DNA of 64,000 nucleotides, taken from contig NZ_JARVKV010000010.1 in the NCBI RefSeq assembly GCF_029813835.1, positions 62,001 through 126,000 on the forward strand, given 5' to 3'. The DNA comes from Streptomyces sp. DH37. GTDB taxonomy: Bacteria > Actinomycetota > Actinomycetes > Streptomycetales > Streptomycetaceae. Positions within the stretch are counted from its first letter, which is position 1. Each line of letters begins with the position of its first letter. Shown piece after piece: positions 7,510 to 17,386 of the stretch. The position numbers and the translations under genes were made by a program. The notes below the pieces were generated by a model that had not been told where the DNA came from, ran no database searches, and worked only from the letters and a program-made list of their open reading frames with translations.

Positions 7510-8598
7510 ATGCCACGCCGGACCGCGACGATGCTCACCTCCACCCTGCTGCTCATAGCCGTGCTCTGCGCCGGTGTCCTGATCAGGGTGCCGTACGCCG
7601 AGATGTCCCCGGGTCCCACGGTCAACACGCTCGGCGAGCACGACGGCGAACCGGTGCTGAGCATCGACGGCAGGAAGACGTACGAGCCCTCCGGGCACCT
7701 GAACATGACCACCGTCCGGGTCACCGGCGCCGACTACCGGATGAACCTCGTGGAGGCCGTCTACGGCTGGCTGGCCGAGGACAGCGCCGTCGTCCCGCAC
7801 AACACCCTCTACCCCGACGACAAGTCGGCCGAGGAGGTGCGCGAGGAGAACGCCGAGGAGTTCACCCAGTCCCTGGAGAGCGCCAAGGTCGCGGCCCTGC
7901 GCGAGCTGGACATCCCGGTCGGCGAGCGGGTGGTCGTCGCCTCCGTGGTCAGGGGCGGGCCGGCCGAGGACAGGCTGCACGCCGGGGACGTGATCAGGGC
8001 CGTGGACGGCGAGCCCGTGGAGCAGCCGGGCGACGTCGCCGAGCTGGTGACCGGGCACGAGCCCGGCGAGGACGTGGTCTTCACCGTCGTCCCGGCCAAG
8101 CGGGCGGCGGCGGCCGAGAAGGCGGGCGAGGAGCCCGGCGGCGCCCGGAAGGTCACCGTCACCACCGAGGCGGCCGCCGACGACGGACGGGCCGTCGTCG
8201 GCATCCAGGCCGGGCTCGACCACACCTTCCCGTTCGAGATCGACATCAAGCTGGCCGATGTCGGCGGTCCCAGCGCCGGGCTGATGTTCGCCCTCGGCAT
8301 CGTGGACAAGCTGACCCCCTCCGACCTCACCGGCGGCGAGTTCGTGGCCGGCACGGGCACCATCGACGGCGAGGGGCGGGTCGGCCCGATCGGCGGCATA
8401 GAGATGAAGACCATCGCGGCCCGGGACAAGGGCGCCGAGTACTTCCTCACCCCCGAGGACAACTGCGCGACCGCCGCCCGCGACGCGCCCGAGGGCCTGA
8501 CCCTGGTGAAGGTCGGCACGATCGGCGACGCCCTGGGGGCCCTGGAGGACATACGCGAGGGGGAGACGGCCGGCCTGCCGCGGTGCGCGGCAGGCTGA
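7510..8598 (+). CDS. PDZ-domain Lon-type (S16) membrane protease, YlbL family
   Basis: A 362-residue protein with an N-terminal membrane anchor (STLLLIAVLCAGVLI), an extracytoplasmic PDZ domain (around residues 140-200, including GGPAEDRLHAGDVIRAVDG) and a C-terminal Lon-like proteolytic domain. The catalytic dyad is visible: Ser in GGPSAGLMFALG and Lys in GGIEMKTIAA. Unlike Lon it has no ATPase domain. YlbL-type proteases are membrane-tethered and linked to cell-division or envelope quality control in Gram-positives. The gene ends in a large shared hairpin terminator. Confidence 0.9.
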   Translation: MPRRTATMLTSTLLLIAVLCAGVLIRVPYAEMSPGPTVNTLGEHDGEPVLSIDGRKTYEPSGHLNMTTVRVTGADYRMNLVEAVYGWLAEDSAVVPHNTLYPDDKSAEEVREENAEEFTQSLESAKVAALRELDIPVGERVVVASVVRGGPAEDRLHAGDVIRAVDGEPVEQPGDVAELVTGHEPGEDVVFTVVPAKRAAAAEKAGEEPGGARKVTVTTEAAADDGRAVVGIQAGLDHTFPFEIDIKLADVGGPSAGLMFALGIVDKLTPSDLTGGEFVAGTGTIDGEGRVGPIGGIEMKTIAARDKGAEYFLTPEDNCATAARDAPEGLTLVKVGTIGDALGALEDIREGETAGLPRCAAG

Positions 8599-8615
8599 CC
8601 CGCTCCCGTACGCCC

Positions 8616-8657
8616 CGTTCCCCGGCCGGGGCGGGCGCCCGCCCCGGCCGGGGAACG
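8616..8657. terminator. Bidirectional hairpin terminator, 20-bp stem
   Basis: CGTTCCCCGGCCGGGGCGGG and its exact complement are separated by only two bases. It lies between the convergent protease gene and PPA1309-type gene. Confidence 0.8.
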
Positions 8658-8666
8658 GCCTCGCCG

Positions 8667-9263
8667 TCAGTCGCCGAAGGTGGCGGCCAGCGCCTCGGTG
8701 AGCCCGGGCACCAGGTCGGGCCCGGTGAGCACCTCGGTCGGCGAGTCCTTCTCGCGCAGCCGCAGCGCCGACTCGCGGGCGCCGTCCCGCAGCACCGCCA
8801 CGGTCATCCGGACCTCCTGGCGCTCGGGGTGCTCGGCCACCCACCGCGCCAGCCGCTCCTCGGCGCCCTCCTCCTGGAGGTTCTCGGGGACGGACGCCTC
8901 CGCCGACGGCGGCAGCATCAGCCGCTCCACCGTCATCGCGCACCCGGCGACCGCGTCGGGCCAGGCGATGGTGGCGAGGAACTCGTCCAGGGGGACCCCG
9001 GTGGGCAGCTCGTCCTGCTCCACGGGGGTGAGGGGGGCGGGCACGGGGGCTTCGCCGGGCCGGCCCCCGTCGTCGTCGAGTCCGAGCTGCTCGGCCAGGG
9101 CGGGCTCCTCGGCGCGCAGCCGTTCGGTGTCGACCAGGGCGAACAGTCGGGCGGGCTGGTCCCAGCCCAGGCCCGCGACGTACTCGTCGATCTCGAGCAC
9201 GGCACGGGTCAGCGGGCTGGCGGCCAGGGGTGTGCCGTCGATGGGAAGGTTGTTCATCCTCAT
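8667..9263 (-). CDS. PPA1309-family conserved protein
   Basis: A ~198-residue acidic cytoplasmic protein of a conserved actinobacterial family of unknown function. Recognisable stretches are SPLTRAVLEIDEYVAGLGWDQPARLFALVDT near the N-terminus and GVPLDEFLATIAWPDAVAGCA in the middle. Two candidate ATGs lie six bases apart (9263 and 9257, ATGAGGATG); neither has a clear ribosome binding site. It is convergent with the PDZ-Lon protease gene and divergent from the UPF0182 gene, a neighbourhood that is stable in Streptomyces, but I infer no function from that. Confidence 0.8.
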   Translation of the reverse strand: MRMNNLPIDGTPLAASPLTRAVLEIDEYVAGLGWDQPARLFALVDTERLRAEEPALAEQLGLDDDGGRPGEAPVPAPLTPVEQDELPTGVPLDEFLATIAWPDAVAGCAMTVERLMLPPSAEASVPENLQEEGAEERLARWVAEHPERQEVRMTVAVLRDGARESALRLREKDSPTEVLTGPDLVPGLTEALAATFGD

Positions 9264-9391
9264 ATCGTGCCGCCGAACCCCCCGGGAACGGGAACCGGGT
9301 AAAGCTTGAGTAAGTTGCATGGGTGGGGCCCTAGCATTCGGGGCCAGTCCCATCCGTCGCTATCTTCGAGGTGCGCACCTTGGCTTTCCAG

Positions 9392-12346
9392 ATGCCGGAC
9401 CGGGGCCCGGGCGGGCCCTCAGGACCACGGATCAGTGTCGGCAGGCCCTCCAGGCGCGCCAAGACCCTGCTCATGACAGTGGGTGTGCTCGCCGTCCTGG
9501 CCATGCTCTTCGTCATGTTCGCGGGGTTCTGGACCGACTGGCTGTGGTATCGCTCGGTCCGCTACACCACCGTCTTCACCACCACCCTGTGGACCAAGGT
9601 CGGCATGTTCGCCGTCTTCGGTCTGCTGATGGCCGGCGCCGTCGGCCTCAACATCTGGCTGGCCCACCGGCTGAGGCCTCCGCTGAGCGCGATGTCGCTG
9701 GAGCAGCAGAGCCTGGACCGCTACCGGATGGGCATCGCCCCGTACAAGAAGTGGGTGCTGCTCGGCGTCACCGCGCTGGTGGGGCTGATCGCCGGCGCCT
9801 CCGCGGCCGGCCAGTGGCGCACCTGGCTGATGTGGGTGAACGGCGTGCCGTTCGGCACCACGGACCCCCAGTTCGGCAAGGACGTGGCGTTCTACGCGTT
9901 CGACCTCCCCTGGTACCGCTTCCTGCTGAGCTTCGGCTTCGCGGCGGCGGTGCTCTCCCTGCTGGCCGCCGCGCTGGTGCACTACCTCTACGGCGGGCTG
10001 CGGCTGACCACCCCGGGCGCCCGGGCGACGTCCCAGGCCACCGGCCACCTCTCGGTGCTGCTCGGCATCTTCGTGGCGCTCAAGGCGGTGGCGTACTGGC
10101 TCGACCGCTACGGCCTGGCGGTGAAGTCCGGTGACTTCAAGGCGACGAACAACTGGACGGGCCTGCGGTACGTCGACGCCAACGCCTACCTCCCGGCGAA
10201 GACGATCCTGTTCTTCATCGCCGCCATCTGCGCGGTGCTCTTCTTCGCCACCCTGTGGCGGCGCACCTGGCAGCTGCCGGTGATCGGCTTCGGCCTGATG
10301 GTCCTCTCGGCCATCCTGATCGGCGGCCTCTACCCGGCGATCGTGCAGAAGTTCCAGGTCCAGCCGAACGAGCAGGCCAAGGAGGCGCCGTACATCAAGA
10401 AGAACATCGACGCCACCCGCGACGCCTACGACATCGACGACGCCAAGGTCTCGGACTACTCGGGCGAGAGCGAGGCGAGCAACGAGGAGCTGCGCGACGC
10501 GGCGGACACCACCGCCAGCATCCGGCTGCTCGACCCGAACGTCGTCTCGCCCAGCTTCCAGCAGCTCCAGCAGGTCCGCAGCTACTACCAGTTCCCGGCC
10601 ACCCTGGACGTGGACCGGTACTCCACCGAGGACGGCAGGGAGCAGGACACCGTCGTCGGCCTGCGCGAGATCAACATCAACGGCATCACCGAGCGCAACT
10701 GGATCAACGACCACTTCAAGTACACCCACGGCTTCGGCATGGTGGCCGGCAAGGGCACCGAGGTGGCCTCGACCGGCGCGCCGGACTTCATCGAGAAGAA
10801 CCTGCCCCCCACCGGGCAGCTCGGCGAGTACGAGCCGCGGGTCTACTACGGCGAGAAGACCACGCAGTACTCGATCGTCGGCGGTCCGCAGAAGGAACTG
10901 GACTACATCGCCGGCAGCGAGGAGAAGACCTACAGCTACCAGGGCGACAGCGGGGTCGACCTGAGCAACGTGGCCAACCGCGCGGCCTACGCGGTGACCT
11001 TCAACGAGCCGCAGATCCTCTACTCGGGCGCGATCGGCGAGGGTTCGCGGATCCTCTACAACCGCACGCCCAAGGAGCGCGTCGAGGCGGTGGCCCCCTG
11101 GCTCACCATCGACGGCGACCCGTACCCGGCGGTGGTGGGCGACCGCATCCAGTGGATCGTCGACGCCTACACCACGACCAACCAGTACCCGTACTCCTCC
11201 CGCACCACCCTGGGCGAGACCACGGCCGACGCGCTGACCGACGGCCAGCGCGCGGTCATCGCCCAGCAGAACCGGGTCAACTACATCCGCAACTCGGTCA
11301 AGGCCACCGTGGACGCCTACTCGGGCGAGGTGAAGCTGTACGAGTGGGACACCCGGGACCCGGTGCTGAAGACCTGGATGAAGGCCTTCCCCGGCACGGT
11401 GGAGCCGCGCAGCGAGATCGACGAGTCGCTGCTGAACCACTTCCGCTACCCGCAGGACCTGTTCAAGGTGCAGCGGGAGCTGCTGACGCGCTACCACGTC
11501 ACCAGCGCCAGCCAGTTCTACAGCGGCAGTGAGCGCTGGCAGGTGCCGGACGACCCGACCCAGCAGGAGGGCAACGCCGTCCCGCCGTACTACCTGAGCA
11601 TGAAGATGCCGGACCAGGAGGAGCAGACCTTCTCCCTGACGACGACCTTCAACCCCAGCGGGCGCGAGACGCTCGGCGCCTTCATGGCCGTCAACGCCGA
11701 CGCCCGCAGCGACGACTACGGCACGATCAGGATCCTGAAGCTGCCGTCCAACACCACGGTGTCCGGCCCCCAGCAGGTGCAGAGCCGGTTCAACTCCGAC
11801 ACCGAGATCGCCAACGAGATCAACATCCTCCGGCGCGGTGACTCGGAGGTCGAGTACGGCAACCTGCTCACCGTGCCGCTGGAGGGCGGTCTGCTCTACG
11901 TCGAGCCGGTCTACGTCCGCGGCGCGGGCACCAACTACCCGCTGCTGCGGAAGGTGCTGGTGACCTACGGGGAGGAGACCGCGTTCGAGAACACCCTCGG
12001 CGAGGCCCTGGACTCCGTCTTCGGGGTCGAGGGGGACGCGGGACCCCCGGAGGGCGAGGAGCGGCCGGAGGGCGAGGAGCCGCCTCCGGGCGAGGAGGAC
12101 ACGACCACACCGCCGCCCTCCGGTGACGCGACGGTGCAGGATGCCCTGAACGACGCCCGGGAGGCGTTCGACGCGGGCCAGGAGGCGCTGGGCGAGCAGG
12201 ACTGGGACGCCTACGGCCAGGCCCAGCAGGACCTGGAGGACGCGCTCCGGCGGGCCGCCGAGGCCGAGCAGTCCGCGGGCGGCGACGGCGCGAACGGCGG
12301 CGGATCCGACAACAGGAACAACGACCAGGGACGCCAGGAAGAGTGA
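9392..12346 (+). CDS. UPF0182 family large membrane protein
   Basis: A ~984-residue protein of the actinobacterial UPF0182 (COG1615) family. The first ~330 residues hold about seven membrane helices (for example [20 protein letters not shown] and [20 protein letters not shown]). The remaining ~600 residues form an extracytoplasmic domain rich in Tyr and Asp. The last ~100 residues are an acidic Pro/Glu linker followed by a short helical Ala/Gln segment, which varies in the family. The ATG at 9392 (MPDRG) is the likely start; an in-frame GTG at 9371 adds seven residues. Neither has a clear ribosome binding site. Function is unknown; the size and topology suggest an envelope role. Confidence 0.88.
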   Translation: MPDRGPGGPSGPRISVGRPSRRAKTLLMTVGVLAVLAMLFVMFAGFWTDWLWYRSVRYTTVFTTTLWTKVGMFAVFGLLMAGAVGLNIWLAHRLRPPLSAMSLEQQSLDRYRMGIAPYKKWVLLGVTALVGLIAGASAAGQWRTWLMWVNGVPFGTTDPQFGKDVAFYAFDLPWYRFLLSFGFAAAVLSLLAAALVHYLYGGLRLTTPGARATSQATGHLSVLLGIFVALKAVAYWLDRYGLAVKSGDFKATNNWTGLRYVDANAYLPAKTILFFIAAICAVLFFATLWRRTWQLPVIGFGLMVLSAILIGGLYPAIVQKFQVQPNEQAKEAPYIKKNIDATRDAYDIDDAKVSDYSGESEASNEELRDAADTTASIRLLDPNVVSPSFQQLQQVRSYYQFPATLDVDRYSTEDGREQDTVVGLREININGITERNWINDHFKYTHGFGMVAGKGTEVASTGAPDFIEKNLPPTGQLGEYEPRVYYGEKTTQYSIVGGPQKELDYIAGSEEKTYSYQGDSGVDLSNVANRAAYAVTFNEPQILYSGAIGEGSRILYNRTPKERVEAVAPWLTIDGDPYPAVVGDRIQWIVDAYTTTNQYPYSSRTTLGETTADALTDGQRAVIAQQNRVNYIRNSVKATVDAYSGEVKLYEWDTRDPVLKTWMKAFPGTVEPRSEIDESLLNHFRYPQDLFKVQRELLTRYHVTSASQFYSGSERWQVPDDPTQQEGNAVPPYYLSMKMPDQEEQTFSLTTTFNPSGRETLGAFMAVNADARSDDYGTIRILKLPSNTTVSGPQQVQSRFNSDTEIANEINILRRGDSEVEYGNLLTVPLEGGLLYVEPVYVRGAGTNYPLLRKVLVTYGEETAFENTLGEALDSVFGVEGDAGPPEGEERPEGEEPPPGEEDTTTPPPSGDATVQDALNDAREAFDAGQEALGEQDWDAYGQAQQDLEDALRRAAEAEQSAGGDGANGGGSDNRNNDQGRQEE

Positions 12347-12398
12347 ACCGGTGGTGAGTGGCTCCCCCCGCGCCGTGGTAAGGTTGTGAACACAACGG

Positions 12399-12472
12399 CG
12401 CGGGGTGGAGCAGCTCGGTAGCTCGCTGGGCTCATAACCCAGAGGTCGCAGGTTCAAATCCTGTCCCCGCTA
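12399..12472 (+). tRNA. Initiator tRNA-fMet (CAT), copy 1
   Basis: A 74-base cloverleaf without encoded CCA. The anticodon loop is CTCATAA on a CTGGG/CCCAG stem, giving the three consecutive G-C pairs typical of initiator tRNA. The first acceptor position is C facing T (unpaired), another initiator trait. Upstream, TAAGGT is a plausible -10 box. It is identical to the copy at 14439-14512. Confidence 0.95.
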
Positions 12473-12483
12473 CTAACGGAGAA

Positions 12484-12515
12484 GGACCCGGAGTCAATGA
12501 CTCCGGGTCCTTTTT
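12484..12515 (+). terminator. Intrinsic terminator of tRNA-fMet copy 1
   Basis: A perfect 12-bp stem (GGACCCGGAGTC and complement), a 3-base loop and a run of five T. This is a textbook Rho-independent terminator. Confidence 0.93.
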
Positions 12516-12657
12516 CGCGTGGTGGGCATGCGAGATGAGAGGCGCGTGATAGCGCTTTGCGTTTGGATGGTAGCTGTATCGGGAAGTCGACAAAACGCTG
12601 AAGTGACTTCCTTGGCGGCGGTATACCAGGTGTACGCGGGTTGCGGGTGGTGCGACG

Positions 12658-14370
12658 ATGGGCCTCATGGGGGACAAGGCGAGAACTGAGGGCGCGGGGG
12701 GCGGTGTGAGCCGCACGCACCTCCGCGAACACCGCGACACGGATGCCATCAGCGCGCTCGGCGCCCGGCTGCTGCGCCGGGGCGACCTGGACGGGGCCGA
12801 GCCGTACCTGCGTGCCGCCGCCGCCGCCGGCGACCGTGCCGCCGCGAACAACCTGGGGGTCCTGCTCCACCAGCTCGGCCAGGCCGAGGAGGCCGCGGGC
12901 TGGTGGCGCGTCGCCGCCGTCGCCGGTTCGGCCGCCGCGGCTCACTCCCTGGGCCGCCACCACCGCGAGCGCGGCGACGAGACGGCCGCCGAGTACTGGC
13001 TGCGGCAGTCCGCCGAGTCCGGCCACGCCCTCGGCGCGTACGCCCTCGCCGACCTGCTGGAGCACCGGGGCGAGGACGGGGCCGAGGAGTGGTTCCGGGC
13101 CGCCGCCGAGCGCGGCCACCGCGAGGCGGCCTACCGCATCGCGAGGATCCTGACGCGCCGTCCGGAGGGCGGCGCCGCCGAGGCCGAGCAGTGGTACCGC
13201 CAGGCCGCGGCGCGCGGCCACCGCCGCGCCGCGCTGCGTCTGGGCACGCTCCTGGAGGAGCGCGGCGAGTCGCAGGAGGCGGCCCGCTGGTACCTGACGG
13301 CGGCCAAGGACGGCGAGGCGCGCGCCGCCTGCGCGCTGGGCTTCCTGCTGCGCGACGCGGGCGACACCGACAGCGCCGCCGAGTGGTGGCGCCGCGCCGC
13401 ACAGGACGGCGACGGCAACGCGGCCAACGCGCTGGGCGCGCTGCACGCCGAGCGCGGCGAGCGGCAGACCGCGGAGCGCTGGTACCGCGTCGCGCTGGAG
13501 GCGGGCGACATCAACGGCGCCTTCAACCTCGCGCTGCTGTGCGCCGCCGAGGGCCGTACCGCCCAGGCCGAGCAGTGGTACCGCCGCGCCGCCTACGCCG
13601 GGCACCGCGAGGCCGCCAACGCGCTCGCCGTCCTGCTGCTCCAGCGCGGCGACGCGGCGGGCGCCGAGCCGTGGTTCTCCAAGGCCGCCGAAGCCGGCAG
13701 CGTGGACGCCGCGTTCAACCTCGGCATCCTGCACGCGGGCCGGGGCGAGGAGGAGCGGGCCCGGCAGTGGTACGAGCAGGCCGCCGCGGCCGGCCACACC
13801 GAGGCCGCGCTCCAGGTGGGCATCGCGCTGCTGCGCGAGGGCGACACGCACACCGCCGAGCGGCACCTGCGCCGCGCGGCGGGCGGGGGCAGTGTGGAGG
13901 GCGCCTTCCGGCTGGCGGCGCTGCTGGAGCGCCAGGCGCCGACGGCGAGCGCCCTCGACGCGCACGGTCCGCCCGCCGAGTACGAGGAGTGGTACGAGCG
14001 GGCGGCCGAGCAGGGGCACCGGCGTGCACAGGTCCGGCTGGGCATGTGCGCGGCGGCACGCGGCGACGTGGTGCGGGCCGCGCACTGGTACCGCGTCGCG
14101 GCGGAGGCGGGCAGCAGCAACGGCGCCTTCAACCTCGGCCTGCTGCTGGCCCGTGAGGGCAGCGAGCCGGAGGCCGCCCTGTGGTGGACGCGCGCGGCCG
14201 AGGCGGGCCACGGCCGGGCCGCCCTGCGCCTGGCCCTGCTGAACGCCCGGTGCGGCGATCTGGCGGCCGGCCGCCACTGGTGCGCCCGTGCCGTCGAGCT
14301 GGGCCCGCCGGAGGTCGCCGAGCGCGCGGCGCGGCTGTGCGAGGCCCTCCACGAGGAGCTGACGGCCTGA
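12658..14370 (+). CDS. Sel1/TPR-like repeat protein
   Basis: A 570-residue cytoplasmic protein built almost entirely of about thirteen Sel1-like (SEL1/TPR) helical repeats of ~36 residues, each with the pattern A-E-x-W-[WY]-R-x-A-A-x-x-G-x-x-x-A-x-x-x-L-x. No enzymatic domain is seen, so it should act as a protein-interaction scaffold. Two ATGs (12658 and 12667) are possible; neither has a strong ribosome binding site. The Glu/Ala/Arg-rich composition reflects the repeat. The gene lies between two identical initiator tRNA genes, each with its own promoter and terminator, so it is probably a separate transcription unit. Confidence 0.85.
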   Translation: MGLMGDKARTEGAGGGVSRTHLREHRDTDAISALGARLLRRGDLDGAEPYLRAAAAAGDRAAANNLGVLLHQLGQAEEAAGWWRVAAVAGSAAAAHSLGRHHRERGDETAAEYWLRQSAESGHALGAYALADLLEHRGEDGAEEWFRAAAERGHREAAYRIARILTRRPEGGAAEAEQWYRQAAARGHRRAALRLGTLLEERGESQEAARWYLTAAKDGEARAACALGFLLRDAGDTDSAAEWWRRAAQDGDGNAANALGALHAERGERQTAERWYRVALEAGDINGAFNLALLCAAEGRTAQAEQWYRRAAYAGHREAANALAVLLLQRGDAAGAEPWFSKAAEAGSVDAAFNLGILHAGRGEEERARQWYEQAAAAGHTEAALQVGIALLREGDTHTAERHLRRAAGGGSVEGAFRLAALLERQAPTASALDAHGPPAEYEEWYERAAEQGHRRAQVRLGMCAAARGDVVRAAHWYRVAAEAGSSNGAFNLGLLLAREGSEPEAALWWTRAAEAGHGRAALRLALLNARCGDLAAGRHWCARAVELGPPEVAERAARLCEALHEELTA

Positions 14371-14438
14371 GGCCGGAGCGGGGCGTTTTCTCGATTTGCG
14401 CTGGTCGGCGGAGCAGGGGTACTGTTGAACCACAACGA

Positions 14439-14512
14439 CGCGGGGTGGAGCAGCTCGGTAGCTCGCTGGGCTCATAACCCAGAGGTCGCAGGTTCAAATC
14501 CTGTCCCCGCTA
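14439..14512 (+). tRNA. Initiator tRNA-fMet (CAT), copy 2
   Basis: Base-for-base identical to the 12399-12472 copy over the 74 bases. The upstream flank differs, with TACTGT as the probable -10 box. Only a short stretch around CACAAC is shared before the gene. Confidence 0.95.
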
Positions 14513-14518
14513 CTGAAG

Positions 14519-14564
14519 GCCCGGGGCCCGGATCCAGATGACGGATCCGGGCCCCGGGCGTTTT
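14519..14564 (+). terminator. Intrinsic terminator of tRNA-fMet copy 2
   Basis: A perfect 17-bp stem, 7-base loop and a GTTTT tail follow the tRNA by six bases. The sequence is unrelated to the terminator of copy 1. Confidence 0.92.
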
Positions 14565-14659
14565 CGCGCTTTCTGCGTGCCCCGTGGCGTGCTGCGTGTG
14601 CGGAACGCGTACGGGGTACGGGCCGGGCGGGCGCCCGGACCCGGGGAGCCAGCCGTGCG

Positions 14660-15076
14660 TCAGGCGGAGGCGCAGGAGGGGCACAGGCCCCGGTAGGTGA
14701 CCGTCGCCTCGGAGAGGGCGAACCCGTAGCGCTCCCCCTCGGGGAGCAGGGCGAGCGGGTCGCCGGAGGGGCGGACGTCGCGGATCACGCCGCACCGCGA
14801 GCACACCAGGTGCTGGTGGGAGTGGTGGGCGTTCGGGTCGTACCGCTTGGCGCGGCCGTCCGTGCTGACCTCGAGCACCTCGCCGATCGACACCAGCTCG
14901 CCGAGGGTGTTGTAGACGGTGGCGCGGGAGATCTCCGGCAGTCTCTCGGCCGCGCGCGCGTGCACCTCGTCGGCGGTGTAGTGAACATGCTCACCATCGA
15001 GGACCTCGGCGACGACTCGCCGCTGGGCGGTCAGCCGCCAGCCGCGATCCCGGAGACGTTGAAGCAGGTCACTCAT
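14660..15076 (-). CDS. catR: Fur-family peroxide-sensing repressor (CatR type)
   Basis: A 138-residue Fur/PerR-family DNA-binding protein. It has an N-terminal winged helix (RLTAQRRVVAEVL to SRATVYNTLGELV) and a C-terminal metal domain. The histidine cluster HHSHQH and two CxxC motifs (CSRC and CPSC) supply the regulatory metal site and the structural zinc site. Divergent placement next to a catalase gene, with a palindrome in the catalase promoter, strongly suggests it represses katA and its own gene until oxidised by peroxide, as known for CatR in S. coelicolor. Confidence 0.9.
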   Translation of the reverse strand: MSDLLQRLRDRGWRLTAQRRVVAEVLDGEHVHYTADEVHARAAERLPEISRATVYNTLGELVSIGEVLEVSTDGRAKRYDPNAHHSHQHLVCSRCGVIRDVRPSGDPLALLPEGERYGFALSEATVTYRGLCPSCASA

Positions 15077-15134
15077 GTTTCCACCTTAGCAGTGCGCGTC
15101 CACAGCCGGATTCTGTATGGTCTTCATCGTCTTC

Positions 15135-15162
15135 TTGACTTAGACATTGTCCAATGTAGGAT
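15135..15162 (+). promoter_or_regulatory. katA promoter with embedded palindromic operator
   Basis: TTGACT (-35) and TAGGAT (-10) are separated by 16 bases. The spacer contains a perfect 6-2-6 palindrome, ACATTG-TC-CAATGT at 15144-15157, whose end overlaps the -10 box. This is the expected place for a CatR operator; binding is inferred. Confidence 0.75.
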
Positions 15163-15209
15163 CGCGTTCGGCTTCAGCCAAGGGGACAGGACAGATTCAG
15201 GAGGCGCAT

Positions 15210-16676
15210 GTGACTGCCCAGATCGAGAACGCCGGGCCGCTGACCACGGAGGCCGGTGCTCCCGTCGCGGACAACCAGAACAGCGAGACCGCAGGCTCGG
15301 GCGGCCCGGTCCTGGTCCAGGACCAGCTCCTGCTGGAGAAGCTCGCCCACTTCAACCGCGAGCGCATCCCCGAGCGGGTCGTCCACGCCCGCGGCGCGGG
15401 CGCCTACGGCACCTTCACCGTCACCGCGGACGTGACGAAGTACACCCGGGCGAAGTTCCTCGCCGAGGTCGGCAAGGAGACCGAGGTCTTCCTGCGCTTC
15501 TCGACCGTCGCCGGCAACCTGGGCGCGGCCGACGCGGTGCGCGACCCGCGCGGCTTCGCGGTGAAGTTCTACACCGAGGAGGGCAACTACGACCTCGTCG
15601 GCAACAACACCCCGGTGTTCTTCATCAAGGACGCCATCAAGTTCCCCGACTTCATCCACACCCAGAAGCGCGACCCGTACACCGGCTCCCAGGAGGCGGA
15701 CAACGTCTGGGACTTCTGGAGCCTGAGCCCGGAGTCCACCCACCAGGTGACCTGGCTCTTCGGCGACCGCGGCATCCCGGCCTCCTACCGCCACATGGAC
15801 GGCTTCGGCTCGCACACCTTCCAGTGGAACAACGAGGCCGGCGAGGTCTTCTGGGTCAAGTACCACTTCAAGACCGACCAGGGCATCAAGTGCCTCACCC
15901 AGGACGAGGCCGACCTCCTGGCGGGCAAGGACCCCGACAGCCACCAGCGCGACCTGCGCGAGTCCATCGAGCGCGGCGAGTACCCGAGCTGGACGGTCTA
16001 CGTCCAGATCATGCCGGCGGACGAGGCCCCGAACTACCGCTTCAACCCGTTCGACCTGACCAAGGTCTGGCCGCACGGCGACTACCCGCTGATCGAGATC
16101 GGCAAGATGGAGCTCAACCGCAACCCGGAGAACATCTTCGCCGAGGTCGAGCAGTCGATCTTCTCCCCGCACCACTTCGTGCCGGGCATCGGTCCCTCCC
16201 CGGACAAGATGCTCCAGGGCCGGCTGTTCGCCTACGGCGACGCGCACCGCTACCGGGTGGGCATCAACGCCGACCAGCTGCCGGTGAACCGCCCGCACGC
16301 CACCGAGGCCCGCAGCCACGGCCGCGACGGCTTCATGTACGACGGCCGCCACGGCCGGGCGAGGAACTACGAGCCCAACAGCTTCGGCGGCCCGGCCGAG
16401 ACCGGCCGCGCGCTGTGGCAGCCGGTTCCGGTCGCCGGGACCACCGGTGACATCCCCGCTCCCTCGCACGCCGAGGACAACGACTTCGTCCAGGCGGGCA
16501 ACCTCTACCGCCTGATGACGGAGGAGGAGAAGGGGCGCCTGATCGACAACCTGGCGGGCTTCATCGCGAAGGTCTCGCGCGACGACATCGTCAAGCGGGC
16601 CGTCGAGAACTTCCGCCAGGCCGACGAGGACTACGGCAGGAGGCTGGAGGCCGCGGTCAAGGCCCTGCGCGGCTGA
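15210..16676 (+). CDS. katA: Monofunctional heme catalase
   Basis: A 488-residue clade-3-size catalase that converts hydrogen peroxide to water and oxygen in the cytoplasm. The active-site His is in [11 protein letters not shown], the distal Asn in [11 protein letters not shown] and the heme-ligand Tyr in [14 protein letters not shown]. The GTG at 15210 has an AGGAGG site five bases upstream; an ATG at 15147 lies inside the promoter region and is not used. Divergent from the Fur-type repressor gene, from which it is probably induced by peroxide. Confidence 0.95.
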   Translation: MTAQIENAGPLTTEAGAPVADNQNSETAGSGGPVLVQDQLLLEKLAHFNRERIPERVVHARGAGAYGTFTVTADVTKYTRAKFLAEVGKETEVFLRFSTVAGNLGAADAVRDPRGFAVKFYTEEGNYDLVGNNTPVFFIKDAIKFPDFIHTQKRDPYTGSQEADNVWDFWSLSPESTHQVTWLFGDRGIPASYRHMDGFGSHTFQWNNEAGEVFWVKYHFKTDQGIKCLTQDEADLLAGKDPDSHQRDLRESIERGEYPSWTVYVQIMPADEAPNYRFNPFDLTKVWPHGDYPLIEIGKMELNRNPENIFAEVEQSIFSPHHFVPGIGPSPDKMLQGRLFAYGDAHRYRVGINADQLPVNRPHATEARSHGRDGFMYDGRHGRARNYEPNSFGGPAETGRALWQPVPVAGTTGDIPAPSHAEDNDFVQAGNLYRLMTEEEKGRLIDNLAGFIAKVSRDDIVKRAVENFRQADEDYGRRLEAAVKALRG

Positions 16677-16705
16677 CCCACGGCTCCTCGCCGTACGAAC
16701 CCGGG

Positions 16706-16734
16706 GGGACCGGACGCCAGTGGGCTCCGGTCCC
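16706..16734. terminator. Hairpin between convergent katA and CBS-domain gene
   Basis: A 9-bp stem (GGGACCGGA and complement) with an 11-base loop. No T run, as is common in Streptomyces. Confidence 0.6.
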
Positions 16735-16764
16735 TCCGGCGCGTTCCGGTGCGGACGGCCGCCC

Positions 16765-17190
16765 TCAGACGGCCACCGCGCCGGCGGGCGCCGCCACCGG
16801 AGCGCCCTCGCGCGCCGACGACCAGCAGCGGACGATGTCGCGCACCGACACCACCCCCACCGGCTCCCGGTCGTCGAGCACGATCAGATGGCGGAAGCCG
16901 CCGTGCGTCATGGCCCGCGCGGCGTCGTCCAGGGTCCAGCCGGGGGCGGCGAAGACCACGTCGGTGGTGGTGTGCAGGTGCGCGGGCTCGCGGTCGGGAT
17001 CCTGCCCGGCCCCCACGGCGTTGAGGATGTCGCGTTCGGTGAGGATGCCGACGCCGCCGGCGTCGGGGTCGAGGACGACGGCCGCGCCGACCCGGCGGGC
17101 GGACATCAGCCGGGCGGCCTGGCGGAGGGTGTGGGCGGGGCCGATGGTGAGAACCACGGTGCTCATGGCGTCGCGGACGAGGGTGGTCAT
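16765..17190 (-). CDS. CBS-domain pair protein
   Basis: A 141-residue protein made of two CBS domains (about residues 1-60 and 70-130), ending in an Ala/Pro tail. The pair should form one Bateman module that binds an adenine nucleotide and signals energy state, but no effector domain is attached. The ATG at 17190 (MTTLVRDAM) is the usual family start; an AGGAGGT lies 13 bases upstream, longer than ideal. A GTG at 17205 is too close to that site. It is convergent with katA, and no partner is adjacent. Confidence 0.85.
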   Translation of the reverse strand: MTTLVRDAMSTVVLTIGPAHTLRQAARLMSARRVGAAVVLDPDAGGVGILTERDILNAVGAGQDPDREPAHLHTTTDVVFAAPGWTLDDAARAMTHGGFRHLIVLDDREPVGVVSVRDIVRCWSSAREGAPVAAPAGAVAV

Positions 17191-17386
17191 GGCGGTTGGT
17201 GCCACCTCCTTGGCGGAATCCCGGGCTGGAGAAGGGATTCACAAGCTCACAAGCGGGGGGATTCTCATGTTCACATGCCGCCGGAGCCGCAACAAGGGGC
17301 GCGTCGCCACGAGTTGACCGTGCGTCGGCCGGTTCGCGCGCTCCGCCGGAGGGGGCCCGCGCGGATCCGCCCGGCGGAGCGCCCCC

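Noticed and set aside
12399..14512. tRNA pair as attachment sites of an integrated element
   Set aside because: The copies are complete genes with own promoters and terminators, and the interval has no integrase, replication or transfer gene.
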